Shown here: positions 24,877-32,941 of the stretch, piece after piece | Position numbering within the stretch: position 1 is the first letter of the stretch | Layout of the letters: each line of letters opens with the position of its first letter | Assembly: GCF_036227485.1 (NCBI RefSeq) | Contig: NZ_CP109479.1 | Location: forward strand, 8,556,001 to 8,620,000 | Direction of reading: 5' to 3' | Source: Streptomyces sp. NBC_01451 | GTDB taxonomy: Bacteria > Actinomycetota > Actinomycetes > Streptomycetales > Streptomycetaceae | Length of the DNA: 64,000 nucleotides | Notes under the pieces: generated by a model | Databases searched by the model: none | Told to the model about the DNA's origin: nothing | What the model saw: the letters and a program-made list of their open reading frames with translations, nothing else | Made by a program: the position numbers and the translations under genes

Positions 24877-27800
24877 TCAGGGTCCGTACGCCTTGACTTC
24901 GAGAAGTCCGACGGAGCTGGTGCCGGTGCTGGTGAGCAGCACTCGTAGCCGGGTGGTGCTGGTGGCGGTGAAGGAGACGGCGTTGTACTGGTTCTTGGCC
25001 AGCGCGTAGGCGCCGGCGCCCGGCATGTCCACGTAGGCGCTGCCGTTCCAGTACTGGAGCTTCCACGCGGACGGCATGTCGATGCCCTGGTCGTCGTCGA
25101 AGAAGTACACGTCGGCCTTGTTCAGGGTCTTCGCGGTCGGCCAGGTCAGCTCGGCCCACTGCTGGCCCGTCTCCGGCCAGGTCCCCCAGCGCGGGTTCAC
25201 CGTGTCGTTCGACGAGGGCGGATCGACGCCGTCGTTCACCGCGGCGACGCTCTCCCAGGCGGAGGTGTACGACGCGGAGGGCGTCGCAGAGGAAGCCTGG
25301 TTGGCCGGTGGCTGCGGTGGCTGGACGCCGCCCCGGTTGAACACCTTGACCTCGGTCAGGCCCGTCTTGGCGCCGGAGGCGTTGGTGGCCAGGACGCGGA
25401 TGCGCTGGGCGGTGACCGCCGGGAACTGCACGAGGTTGTAGTTGGCGCGCGGCGCGGCCGGGGTCTTGGTCTGGCTCGGCGCGTTCACCCACGAACTGCC
25501 GTCGTAGTACTGGATGTTGTACGCGGACGGCGCCCGGTAGGCCGTACTCGCCGGGCGGCTGTCCTTGAAGTGCAGGCGCACCTCGTTGAGTGTGCGAGCG
25601 GTGCCGAAGTTCAGCTCGTACCAGTCCTGGCTGTTCGGGGAGCCGCCGGCGCCCCAGAACGGCTCGTTGGTCGGATAGCCGTCGACAGCGCCCGAGACCG
25701 CGCTGCCGGACCCGGTGTAGGAGGCCGAAGCGGTCGCCCCGGAGGCCAGGTTGGTCAGGTCGGCGGTGAGGTCCACGCCGGCCTTGGCGAGCATGTCGAC
25801 CATCCGGGGGCTGCTCTGGACGACCTGGTTGGGTGCCTGGAGTCCGGCGACCGCCGTGTTGTAGGTGACCGTGCCGCTCGTGGTGACGGCACCGGTGGCC
25901 GGGTCCCAGGTGAAGGGCACCAGGGAGCTGACGGTGGCGGCCCGGTTGCCGTTGACGTAGATCGAGTAGCCCTCCGGGATGCCCGGGTAGCGCACCACGC
26001 CGTCGGCCGGGTCGTCCCAGACGATGGACAGATCGGCGTTGCGGTAGCGGAGGTTGTTGACGGTGAAGTGGCTCCAGCCGATGTCGATCGGTGAGAGCTC
26101 CACCTTGGCGTCGCCCCGCGCCCGGAGCCCCGCGACGTCCTCGACCACCGTCCAGTTGCTGCTGCCCAGGATGTTGTGGTGGATCCAGGACCGGTAGTTG
26201 ATGCTGCTGCCGTTCCAGTCGGCCCAGAACTCGTTGGCGTCCGGCCACTGGGTGTTGCCGCCGGCGTACTGCGCCCAGGCGTTCCAGTACAGGAGCTTCT
26301 TGTAGTCGGTGGCGTTCATCCACGAGTTGGGGTAGTTGCGCAGCACCGACGAGTAAAGCCTGAACTGCACCGTGGAGTTGATGGTGGAGAAGTTGTTGGA
26401 ACCCGGCTCGCCGGCGTCGGCCGCCGCCTTCTTGTCGACCTGGTTGGCCGTGTAGAAGGGGAAGACCGGGTACTGGGCCGGGTCGTCGAACAGTCGCAGG
26501 GCCTGCTTGTACGTCGCCGTGTTGGGGACGGCGCCGACCGAGAACGGGTAGTAGTTGTTGATCTCCTTCCAGGGCACCCACTCGTTCGTCGACTTCAACC
26601 GGTGCTCGAACAACTGCCGGTTGGGGTTCCACAGCACGTTGACGATGGCGTCCTTGATCTGCGTCGCGAGCGTGCGCATCTCGTTCGCCTTGGCGGTGTT
26701 GCCGGTCGCCTCGTAGGCCTGCGCGGCGGCCAGCGCGCCGCTGTACTGGTAGGCGGACTCGGCGCGGTCCATGTTGCCGGGCTTCCAGTGGAAGGAGACC
26801 GCGTCGGCGTCGTTGCCGGTCAGCGCACCCCAGTCGTACTCGATCAGCTTGTTGTTGTCGTGGTCGTAGTAGGCCAGTTGGCCCTTGACGTCGCCCTCCG
26901 CGTAGCGCGCCAGGCTGGCGGCGATGGCCGGCTGGCCGCCGTGGAGCTGGTAGCTCTTCCAGGCCGCCTCGGCGATGTACTGGGTGTAGCTGTTGGACCA
27001 GTTCTCCGGGTCGCCCGGGTTGTCGAGGAAGCGCCCGCCCTTGGAGGTCTGGCCGGCACTGAGCCAGTCCCCGTACGCGTAGGCCGGGTTGCGCAGGTAC
27101 TTCAGGTCGTCGATGTGCATCGGCTGGGTCAGCGCGATCGCGTTGTTGTAGCCGAGGACGCCCTCGGTCGACGTCGGGAACTGGAAGGTCTGCCCGGGGA
27201 TGTCGGCGTCCAGGTTGTTGAAGCGCATCAGCCACCAGCGGTAGTAGACGCTCTTCTTGATCGCCGGTTCGGGTACGTCGATGTAGGGCACGTTCTGCGC
27301 CCACCACAGGTTGTAGGCCCTGACGTGCGTCGCGAAGGCGGTCGCGTTGGAGTAGCCCGCGTAGGCGTTGTACTCGGTGAGCGACTGGGGGATCTCGTCG
27401 GTGACGAAGCCCATCACCACCTTTGCGGTCACCGTGGCCCCGGCCGCGATCGTCACGGAACGGTTGAGGCCGCCGCTGGTGACCGTGAACCCGTCGCCGG
27501 TGAGGCGGGGGCGGAGCGTGGTCAGGTTGTTGTAGGCGCTCGCCTGGCCGGTCAGCTCACTGCCGGTGCCCGTTGTGGCGTACGGCGAGGTCGCCCGCAG
27601 TTGCAGGGTCGTCGATCCGCTGCCGTTGTTCTTGATCGACAGGTTGGTCACGGCCACGTTGTTCTCGGTGATGAACTTGGTCTGGTTCACCGTGACCGAG
27701 CCGCTGGTGTGGACGCTGTTCCAGTGGCTGGGCATCTGTCGGCGCTGGGAGACCTGCTCGGTGAAGGTGCCCGGGCTGATCGCGACGCTGTAGGCGTTCT

Positions 27801-28176
27801 GGTCGTTGACGCTTTCCCAGTAGGCGACATGGCCGCCGAAACCGAGTACCGCCGGGTCGTGGGTCTTCATGAAGAGCCCGCGGCCACGGCTCATCAGCCA
27901 GGGACCGGCCGGGTCGTCGCCGGAGCGGGCCAGCAGCCGGTCCATCCAGAAGTCGGTGCCGGAACTCTCGGCGTCGTAGATGGCCTTCATCATGTCGCCG
28001 GTGGTCTGGGCGACGGGCGGGGCCGGGACCGCGGGACCGCTGAACGTGGGGAACCCGATGGTCTGCGCGGCGGCGGCCGGGGGCGCGGTGAGGACGGAGG
28101 CGAGGGTGAGCAGCAGGGCGACGAGCAGGACTCTCGTGCGCCGGCGTCGTAGCAGTAAGGAGTGCGGTCTTCTCAT
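24877..28176 (-). CDS. Large secreted (alpha/alpha)6-barrel glycosidase with two discoidin-like domains
   Basis: A 1099-residue exported protein. A signal peptide (LLVALLLTLASVLTAPPAAA) is followed by a beta-sandwich (about 45-290), an (alpha/alpha)6 barrel (about 300-700) resembling MGH1/trehalase-like hydrolases, a short beta domain, and two F5/8-type (discoidin, CBM32-like) modules (about 815-950 and 965-1099). The barrel has conserved acidic blocks WPDANEFWADWNG and KEINNYYPFSVG that may hold the catalytic acids. I cannot assign a CAZy family with certainty; GH142-like beta-L-arabinofuranosidase activity would fit the neighbouring GH127 genes but is only a suggestion. It heads a two-gene operon with the GH43 gene. 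Confidence 0.75.
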   Translation of the reverse strand: MRRPHSLLLRRRRTRVLLVALLLTLASVLTAPPAAAAQTIGFPTFSGPAVPAPPVAQTTGDMMKAIYDAESSGTDFWMDRLLARSGDDPAGPWLMSRGRGLFMKTHDPAVLGFGGHVAYWESVNDQNAYSVAISPGTFTEQVSQRRQMPSHWNSVHTSGSVTVNQTKFITENNVAVTNLSIKNNGSGSTTLQLRATSPYATTGTGSELTGQASAYNNLTTLRPRLTGDGFTVTSGGLNRSVTIAAGATVTAKVVMGFVTDEIPQSLTEYNAYAGYSNATAFATHVRAYNLWWAQNVPYIDVPEPAIKKSVYYRWWLMRFNNLDADIPGQTFQFPTSTEGVLGYNNAIALTQPMHIDDLKYLRNPAYAYGDWLSAGQTSKGGRFLDNPGDPENWSNSYTQYIAEAAWKSYQLHGGQPAIAASLARYAEGDVKGQLAYYDHDNNKLIEYDWGALTGNDADAVSFHWKPGNMDRAESAYQYSGALAAAQAYEATGNTAKANEMRTLATQIKDAIVNVLWNPNRQLFEHRLKSTNEWVPWKEINNYYPFSVGAVPNTATYKQALRLFDDPAQYPVFPFYTANQVDKKAAADAGEPGSNNFSTINSTVQFRLYSSVLRNYPNSWMNATDYKKLLYWNAWAQYAGGNTQWPDANEFWADWNGSSINYRSWIHHNILGSSNWTVVEDVAGLRARGDAKVELSPIDIGWSHFTVNNLRYRNADLSIVWDDPADGVVRYPGIPEGYSIYVNGNRAATVSSLVPFTWDPATGAVTTSGTVTYNTAVAGLQAPNQVVQSSPRMVDMLAKAGVDLTADLTNLASGATASASYTGSGSAVSGAVDGYPTNEPFWGAGGSPNSQDWYELNFGTARTLNEVRLHFKDSRPASTAYRAPSAYNIQYYDGSSWVNAPSQTKTPAAPRANYNLVQFPAVTAQRIRVLATNASGAKTGLTEVKVFNRGGVQPPQPPANQASSATPSASYTSAWESVAAVNDGVDPPSSNDTVNPRWGTWPETGQQWAELTWPTAKTLNKADVYFFDDDQGIDMPSAWKLQYWNGSAYVDMPGAGAYALAKNQYNAVSFTATSTTRLRVLLTSTGTSSVGLLEVKAYGP

Positions 28177-28260
28177 CGGAGGCTCCCTGTCCCGTTGCCT
28201 GACAGACGTGTGGTCGCGATGGCGCCGACGTTCATGAACCGAAGAGCACAGAAAACAGAC

Positions 28261-28275
28261 CTGAAAGGTTTTCGC
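28261..28275. promoter_or_regulatory. Candidate operator before the large hydrolase gene
   Basis: CTGAAAGGTTTTCGC contains GAAAG-G-TTTTC (28263-28273), about 85 bases before the hydrolase start on the minus strand. It resembles the GAAAGCCTTTTC site at the module B importer promoter and may be a weaker site for the same LacI regulator. The rest of this 175-base gap holds nothing else I recognise. Confidence 0.4.
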
Positions 28276-28351
28276 AACGTAGGAGCGAGCTGATGAGGTG
28301 TCAAGAGGGTTGGGTGAGGCCCGAGTTCGCCGAGTGGGCGGATCGGCCGGT

Positions 28352-29380
28352 TCAGGACAGCGGTGCCGTCGAACCCCTGATGACCACCCGGCAGGGCAGC
28401 GCCTCCGTCCCGGAGCGCCGCGCCCCGCCGATCGCGCTGAACAGGGCGTGCGCCGCCGCCCGGCCGACCTCCTCCAGGTTCAGGTCGACGCTGGTCAGCG
28501 GTGGGCGGGCGCCGGAGGTCAGGACGTGCCAGTCGTCGAAGCCCATGACGGACACGTCCTCAGGCACCCGCCGGCCGCGTTCGCGCAGTACGTCCATGAC
28601 GCCGCGCGCGATCTGGTCGTTGCCGCACAGCACCCCGTCGACCTCCGGGTGCCGGTCGAGCAGCAGGGCGGTGGCCGCCCGCCCCCAGCCCTCCGACCAG
28701 GCGCCGAACCTCGGATCCTCGACCGGGCTCAGGCCGGCGTCGGCGAGCGCGCCCATGGCCCCCTCGGCCCGCTCCCGCGCCGCGAGATACCCGGGGTCGC
28801 CGGTGATGTGCGCGATCCGGGAACGGCCGCACGCCAGCAGGTGTGTCACGGCGATCCGGCCGGCGTCGACGCTGTCGGGGACGATGGACAGATCGGCCGG
28901 ATCGTCCGAGGGCGCGTACGCGTAGACCACCGGGACGGGGAGTTCACGGCCCAGCGAAGGACGCGGGTCGGTCCGGCTGCCCACCACGATCAGACCGTCG
29001 ACCCGACGGCCCAGCAGCGCCCGGACATGGTGCTGTTCGCGGATCGCGTCCCCACGGGCGTCGCAGAGGAACACGGCGACCTCGCCCGCCCCGAAGGCGT
29101 CCTCGGCGCCCATCAGGATCGGGATGCTGAACCGGCCCTCCAGGTCGCTGGTCAGCAGACCGACCGTGCCCGTCCGCCCGGCGAGCAGGCCGCGGGCCAG
29201 CTGGTTGGGGCGGAACGACAGCCGCTCTGCCGCGTCGACCACTCGCTGCCGGGTCTCGGCGCGCACCTGGCTCCGGCCGTTGAGCGCCTTGGACGCGGTG
29301 GCGATGGACACGCCCGCCAGGCGGGCCACGTCGCTCAGGGTGGCGGGTTGCGCACGAGAGGGGCCGGTGGCCTGTGCCAT
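28352..29380 (-). CDS. LacI-family regulator of module B
   Basis: A 342-residue repressor with LacI helix-turn-helix and hinge in residues about 14-65 (LSDVARLAGVSIATASKALN; FRPNQLARGLLAGRTGTVGL) and effector domain containing IAHITGDPGYLAARERAEG, VLCGNDQIARGVMDVL and SVMGFDDWHVLTSG. ATG 29380 has a good GGAG; the open frame continues far upstream across the importer genes, but that part is a shadow. It is divergent from the importer operon and precedes the two secreted hydrolases on its own strand, so it probably controls both. Its effector is likely an arabinose-containing oligosaccharide, by context. Confidence 0.93.
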   Translation of the reverse strand: MAQATGPSRAQPATLSDVARLAGVSIATASKALNGRSQVRAETRQRVVDAAERLSFRPNQLARGLLAGRTGTVGLLTSDLEGRFSIPILMGAEDAFGAGEVAVFLCDARGDAIREQHHVRALLGRRVDGLIVVGSRTDPRPSLGRELPVPVVYAYAPSDDPADLSIVPDSVDAGRIAVTHLLACGRSRIAHITGDPGYLAARERAEGAMGALADAGLSPVEDPRFGAWSEGWGRAATALLLDRHPEVDGVLCGNDQIARGVMDVLRERGRRVPEDVSVMGFDDWHVLTSGARPPLTSVDLNLEEVGRAAAHALFSAIGGARRSGTEALPCRVVIRGSTAPLS

Positions 29381-29514
29381 GGGTGAACTCCTTCTCTCGT
29401 CCTGCGTGCGTAAACCGTACGCGAGTTGTTTCGGCCCGGGTGCGTCACACGCGGTTTCACAGGTTTCGGCAGCCGTCACGGCGGGGTCGCCGACTTCCCT
29501 TCTGTGCAAGGGGA

Positions 29515-29558
29515 TTGACGGGCCGTGAGCCGAGTACCTACTTTCAGAAAGCCTTTTC
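29515..29558 (+). promoter_or_regulatory. Promoter and operator of the module B importer operon
   Basis: TTGACG (29515-29520) and TACTTT (29539-29544) are separated by 18 bases and form a good -35/-10 pair. CTTTC-A-GAAAG (29541-29551) and GAAAGCCTTTTC (29547-29558) overlap the -10 and expected start site, positions where the divergent LacI protein could block transcription. Confidence 0.6.
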
Positions 29559-29608
29559 GGCTTCTTTCCGGCGCAGAACCCAGCAGAACCCACACGAGGG
29601 GGATCGTT

Positions 29609-30940
29609 ATGGGGAGCACGACCGGGCCACGTGGAAACAGACGTGGACACCTCCGCAGACTCGCCACCGGTACCGTCGCGTTTCTCGCCGCCGCGAGCCT
29701 GGTCACGGCCTGCGGCTCCGGGGACGACGGCTCGGACGACGGAGGAGGCGGCGGGGGAGCGGCCGGCGTCACGGGCAGGGACGACGGTGCCACGCTGACG
29801 ATGTGGACCCGGGCGGCGACCCGGCCGCAGAGCGAGGCCCTGGTCAAGGCGTACAACGCGGGCCACAAGAACCGCATCGACCTGACGGTCATCCCCACCG
29901 ACGACTACCAGGCGAAGGTCGGCGCGGCGGCCGGTTCCAAGGACCTGCCCGACCTCTTCGCCTCCGATGTGGTGTTCGTCCCGAACTACACCTCCAGCGG
30001 GCTCTTCGCCGACCTGACCGAACGCATCGACGCCCTCCCCTTCGCCGACAGCCTCGCCCAGTCGCACATCAAGGCGGGCACGTACGAGGACCGGAAGTAT
30101 GTCGTCCCGCACACCCTCGACCTGTCGGTGCTCTTCTACAACAAGGACCTCTACCGGAAGGCGAAACTCGACCCCGAGAAGCCGCCCACCACCCTCGCCG
30201 AGTGGGACCAGCAGGCACGCGCCGTGGACGCGCTCGGCGGCGGCGTCAACGGCACCTTCTTCGGCGGCAACTGCGGCGGCTGCGGTGTCTTCACCTGGTG
30301 GCCGTCCATCTGGGCCGCGGGGGAGGACGTGCTGAACGCGGAAGGCACCGAGGCGACACTGGACTCCGCCACGGCGAAGAAGGTCTACGACACCTACCGG
30401 GGCTGGGTCGACGACGACATCGTCGCCCCCGGCGCCCGCGACGAGACCGGCGCCACCTGGACCGGCGTCTTTCCGAAAGGGCAGGTCGGCGTCATGCCGA
30501 TGCCCTCGACCACCCTCGGGCTGATGCCCAAGGACCTGGACCTCGGGGTCGCGCCCATCCCCGGACCCGACGGCGGCAGGTCCACCTTCGTCGGCGGCGA
30601 CGCCATCGGTATCTCCGCCACCAGCGAGTCGGCCGACCAGGCCTGGAACTTCCTCGCCTGGTCCGTGGGCGACCAGGCCCAGGTCGACGTGGTCGCCGCC
30701 CACAAGGACGTGGTGGCACGCGCCGACCTGGCCTCCAACAAGTACTCCGAGGCGGACCCGCGGCTGGTGGCCATCAACGAACTGGTGGCGGTCGGCCGGA
30801 CCCCGTACGCGTTGAAGTTCGGCCAGACCTTCAACGACCCCAACGGCCCCTGGCTGAGCCTGATGCGCGACGCAGCCTTCGGCGACGGCTCGGACGTGGA
30901 CAAGGACAACGACGCGGTGAGTGCTTCGCTGGCGGACTGA
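29609..30940 (+). CDS. Sugar ABC transporter solute-binding lipoprotein (module B)
   Basis: A 443-residue binding lipoprotein. The leader ATGTVAFLAAASLVTACGSG has a clear lipobox LVTAC, followed by an acidic Gly-rich linker. LTMWTRAATRPQSEALVKAY, VVPHTLDLSVLFYNKDLY, GVFTWWPSIWAAGEDVL and STFVGGDAIGISATSESADQ are family-1 sugar-binding-protein segments. ATG 29609 follows GAGGGGGA; an in-frame ATG 28 codons upstream would destroy the signal peptide. It captures the oligosaccharide taken up by the two permeases downstream. An intergenic hairpin follows before the first permease. Confidence 0.93.
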   Translation: MGSTTGPRGNRRGHLRRLATGTVAFLAAASLVTACGSGDDGSDDGGGGGGAAGVTGRDDGATLTMWTRAATRPQSEALVKAYNAGHKNRIDLTVIPTDDYQAKVGAAAGSKDLPDLFASDVVFVPNYTSSGLFADLTERIDALPFADSLAQSHIKAGTYEDRKYVVPHTLDLSVLFYNKDLYRKAKLDPEKPPTTLAEWDQQARAVDALGGGVNGTFFGGNCGGCGVFTWWPSIWAAGEDVLNAEGTEATLDSATAKKVYDTYRGWVDDDIVAPGARDETGATWTGVFPKGQVGVMPMPSTTLGLMPKDLDLGVAPIPGPDGGRSTFVGGDAIGISATSESADQAWNFLAWSVGDQAQVDVVAAHKDVVARADLASNKYSEADPRLVAINELVAVGRTPYALKFGQTFNDPNGPWLSLMRDAAFGDGSDVDKDNDAVSASLAD

Positions 30941-30960
30941 GTGTGAGCCGCGGGTGCGTG

Positions 30961-31020
30961 GGGGCTGGTCGCGCAGTTCCCCGCGCCCCTGAAAGACGGG
31001 GCTGCGCCCCTGCCTTTCAG
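30961..31020. repeat. Partial copy of the intergenic repeat with internal hairpin
   Basis: GTCGCGCAGTTCCCCGCGCC (30969-30987 region) matches the left arm of the repeat at 221-304. It is followed by a hairpin CTGAAAG (30989-30995), GGGGC-tgc-GCCCC (30998-31010), CTTTCAG (31014-31020). Lying between the binding-protein and permease genes, it may act as an attenuator or mRNA stabiliser. Confidence 0.7.
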
Positions 31021-31070
31021 CGGCACAGCCGGCCCACGTCCACGTCCACGTCGCACGGCAGAGGAGAGCC

Positions 31071-32033
31071 ATGCAGGTGAAGGTGGCCGACCCGACGGCG
31101 GCCGAACCCCGGATCCGGCCGGAACCCCGGGTCCCCCCGTCTCGTACCGCCGCACCCCGATGGAGGTCGCGCAAAGTACAGGGCCTCGCCTACGCCGCCC
31201 CCACAGCCGTGTTCGTCACGGTGTTCTTCCTGCTCCCACTACTCCTCGTCGGCCAGATGTCCCTCAGCGACTGGCCGCTCCTGGCAGGCGACCGGGGGAT
31301 CAACGCCCCCGAGAACTACACCGACGCCACCGACACCACACTGTTCTGGCCGGCGGTCCGCTTCACGCTCCTCTACACGGTGATCGTCACGGCCGTCCTC
31401 CTCGGCCTGGCCCTCCTCCTCGCCCTGCTGGTGCAGGAGTCCCGCCCGGCGGCGGGCTTCTTCCGCACCGTCTACTTCCTGCCCAGCGCCCTCGGACTCG
31501 CCTCCGCGTCCTTGCTCTTCTGGGGCCTGTACAGCCCCACCACCGGACCCCTCAGCCGCATCCTCGAAGACCTGGGCCTCGTCGACGACCCCGTGTCCTT
31601 CCTCGGCACCCCGACCTCCGCCCTCCTGTCGACGGTGTTCCTCATCGTCTGGAAGTTCGCCGGGTTCTACATGCTGATCCTCCTCGTGGGCCTCCAGCGC
31701 ATCCCCCACGAGGTGTTCGAGGCGGCCCGCATGGACGGCGCGAACCGGGGCCAGATCTTCCGCTCCATCACACTGCCGCTGCTGCGCCCGTCCCTCGCGC
31801 TGACACTGCTGCTCTGCGTGACCGGATCCCTGCTCGCCTTCGACCAGTTCTTCGTCCTCACCAAGGGCGGACCGGACAACAGCACGGTCACCGTCGTCCA
31901 GTTGATCTACCGGGAGGCCTTCCAGCGGATGAACCTCGGTACGGCGGCGGCCCTTTCGGTGATCGTGCTCGGCGTCCTGCTCCTCCTCAACGCCCTCCAG
32001 TTCCGCGGCCTGCGCCGCGCCGACGAGTCATGA
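31071..32033 (+). CDS. Sugar ABC transporter permease, MalF type (module B)
   Basis: A 320-residue membrane protein with six predicted helices, the first YAAPTAVFVTVFFLLPLLLV near residue 40. The ATPase-docking EAA loop is VFEAARMDGANRGQIFRSIT near residue 220. PENYTDATDTTLFWPAV is the usual extracytoplasmic loop. GAGGAGAG precedes ATG 31071. It pairs with the next permease to form the channel for the module B oligosaccharide. The stop codon lies inside a 15-base tandem repeat. Confidence 0.93.
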   Translation: MQVKVADPTAAEPRIRPEPRVPPSRTAAPRWRSRKVQGLAYAAPTAVFVTVFFLLPLLLVGQMSLSDWPLLAGDRGINAPENYTDATDTTLFWPAVRFTLLYTVIVTAVLLGLALLLALLVQESRPAAGFFRTVYFLPSALGLASASLLFWGLYSPTTGPLSRILEDLGLVDDPVSFLGTPTSALLSTVFLIVWKFAGFYMLILLVGLQRIPHEVFEAARMDGANRGQIFRSITLPLLRPSLALTLLLCVTGSLLAFDQFFVLTKGGPDNSTVTVVQLIYREAFQRMNLGTAAALSVIVLGVLLLLNALQFRGLRRADES

Positions 32034-32064
32034 GGCGACGAGTCATGAGGCGACGAGTCATGAG
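32021..32064 (+). repeat. 15-base tandem repeat across a stop codon
   Basis: The unit CGACGAGTCATGAGG occurs at 32021-32035 and 32036-32050, with a third copy of 14 bases at 32051-32064. The first unit encodes the last residues and TGA stop of the permease; each unit also carries an ATGA. Confidence 0.9.
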
Positions 32065-32094
32065 AGCTGGTACGCCATCGGAAGGGAGACCACG

Positions 32095-32916
32095 GTGCTG
32101 ACCCGCGCCCTCGGCCGTACGCCCTACTACGTCGTCGCCGGAGGACTGGCCGTCATCTTCCTCTTCCCCCTGGTGTGGAACGCCTGGGCCTCGGTCAGCG
32201 GCCAGCCCGGTACCGCACAGGAGTCCGGCTACGGCCTCGGCAACTACCGGACGCTCCTCGACTACGACGCGGGCCTGTGGCGGTACTTCCTCAACAGCAC
32301 CGTCGTCTCCGTGCTCACCGTCGCCCTGACCCTCGGAGTGTCCCTGCTGGGCGGATACGCCTTCGCCCGCTTCGACTTCCCCGGCAAGAACCTGCTGTTC
32401 CTGCTGACCCTGGCCATCCTCATGGTCCCGTACGCCACCCTCCTCATCCCCCTCTACGTCCTGCTCGGCCGGCTCCAGCTCCAGAACTCGCTCGTCGGGC
32501 TGAGCCTCGTCCTGGCCATGTTCCAACTGCCGTTCGCCACCTTCATGATGCGGATCTCCTTCGAGGCGGTACCCCGCGAACTGGAGGAGTCGGCGCTCGT
32601 CGACGGCTGCGGTACGGCGGGTGCACTGCGCCGGATCCTGCTCCCCGCCGTGCGACCGGGGCTTATCACCGTCGGACTGTTCGCGTTCCTCGCGGCCTGG
32701 AACGACTTCATCGCCCCGCTGATCCTCATCTCCGACAGCGAGAAGGCACCTCTGCCGCTGGCCGTCGCCAATCTGCGGCAGCAGAGCATGGGCGCCGTCG
32801 ACTACGGCGCCACCGAAGCCGGTGTGGTGGTCCTCGCCGTGCCTTGTCTCCTCCTCTTCCTGCTGCTGCAACGGCACTACGTACGAGGCTTCATGTCGGG
32901 CGCGCTGAAGGGCTGA
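32095..32916 (+). CDS. Sugar ABC transporter permease, MalG type (module B)
   Basis: A 273-residue membrane protein with six helices, beginning YYVVAGGLAVIFLFPLVWNA. The EAA-type loop is LEESALVDGCGTAGALRRIL near residue 165. GGYAFARFDFPGKNLLFLLT is a typical MalG-like block. GTG 32095 follows GGAAGGGAG, clear of the tandem repeat. It lies 25 bases before the cytoplasmic GH127 gene, so import and hydrolysis are encoded by the same transcript. Confidence 0.93.
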   Translation: MLTRALGRTPYYVVAGGLAVIFLFPLVWNAWASVSGQPGTAQESGYGLGNYRTLLDYDAGLWRYFLNSTVVSVLTVALTLGVSLLGGYAFARFDFPGKNLLFLLTLAILMVPYATLLIPLYVLLGRLQLQNSLVGLSLVLAMFQLPFATFMMRISFEAVPRELEESALVDGCGTAGALRRILLPAVRPGLITVGLFAFLAAWNDFIAPLILISDSEKAPLPLAVANLRQQSMGAVDYGATEAGVVVLAVPCLLLFLLLQRHYVRGFMSGALKG

Positions 32917-32941
32917 CCAACCGGATGAAAGGCATCAATTG

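Noticed and set aside
29381..31174. N-terminal extension of the module B LacI gene giving a 940-residue frame
   Set aside because: It runs antisense through a clear binding-protein gene; a good ribosome binding site and the helix-turn-helix place the start at 29380.
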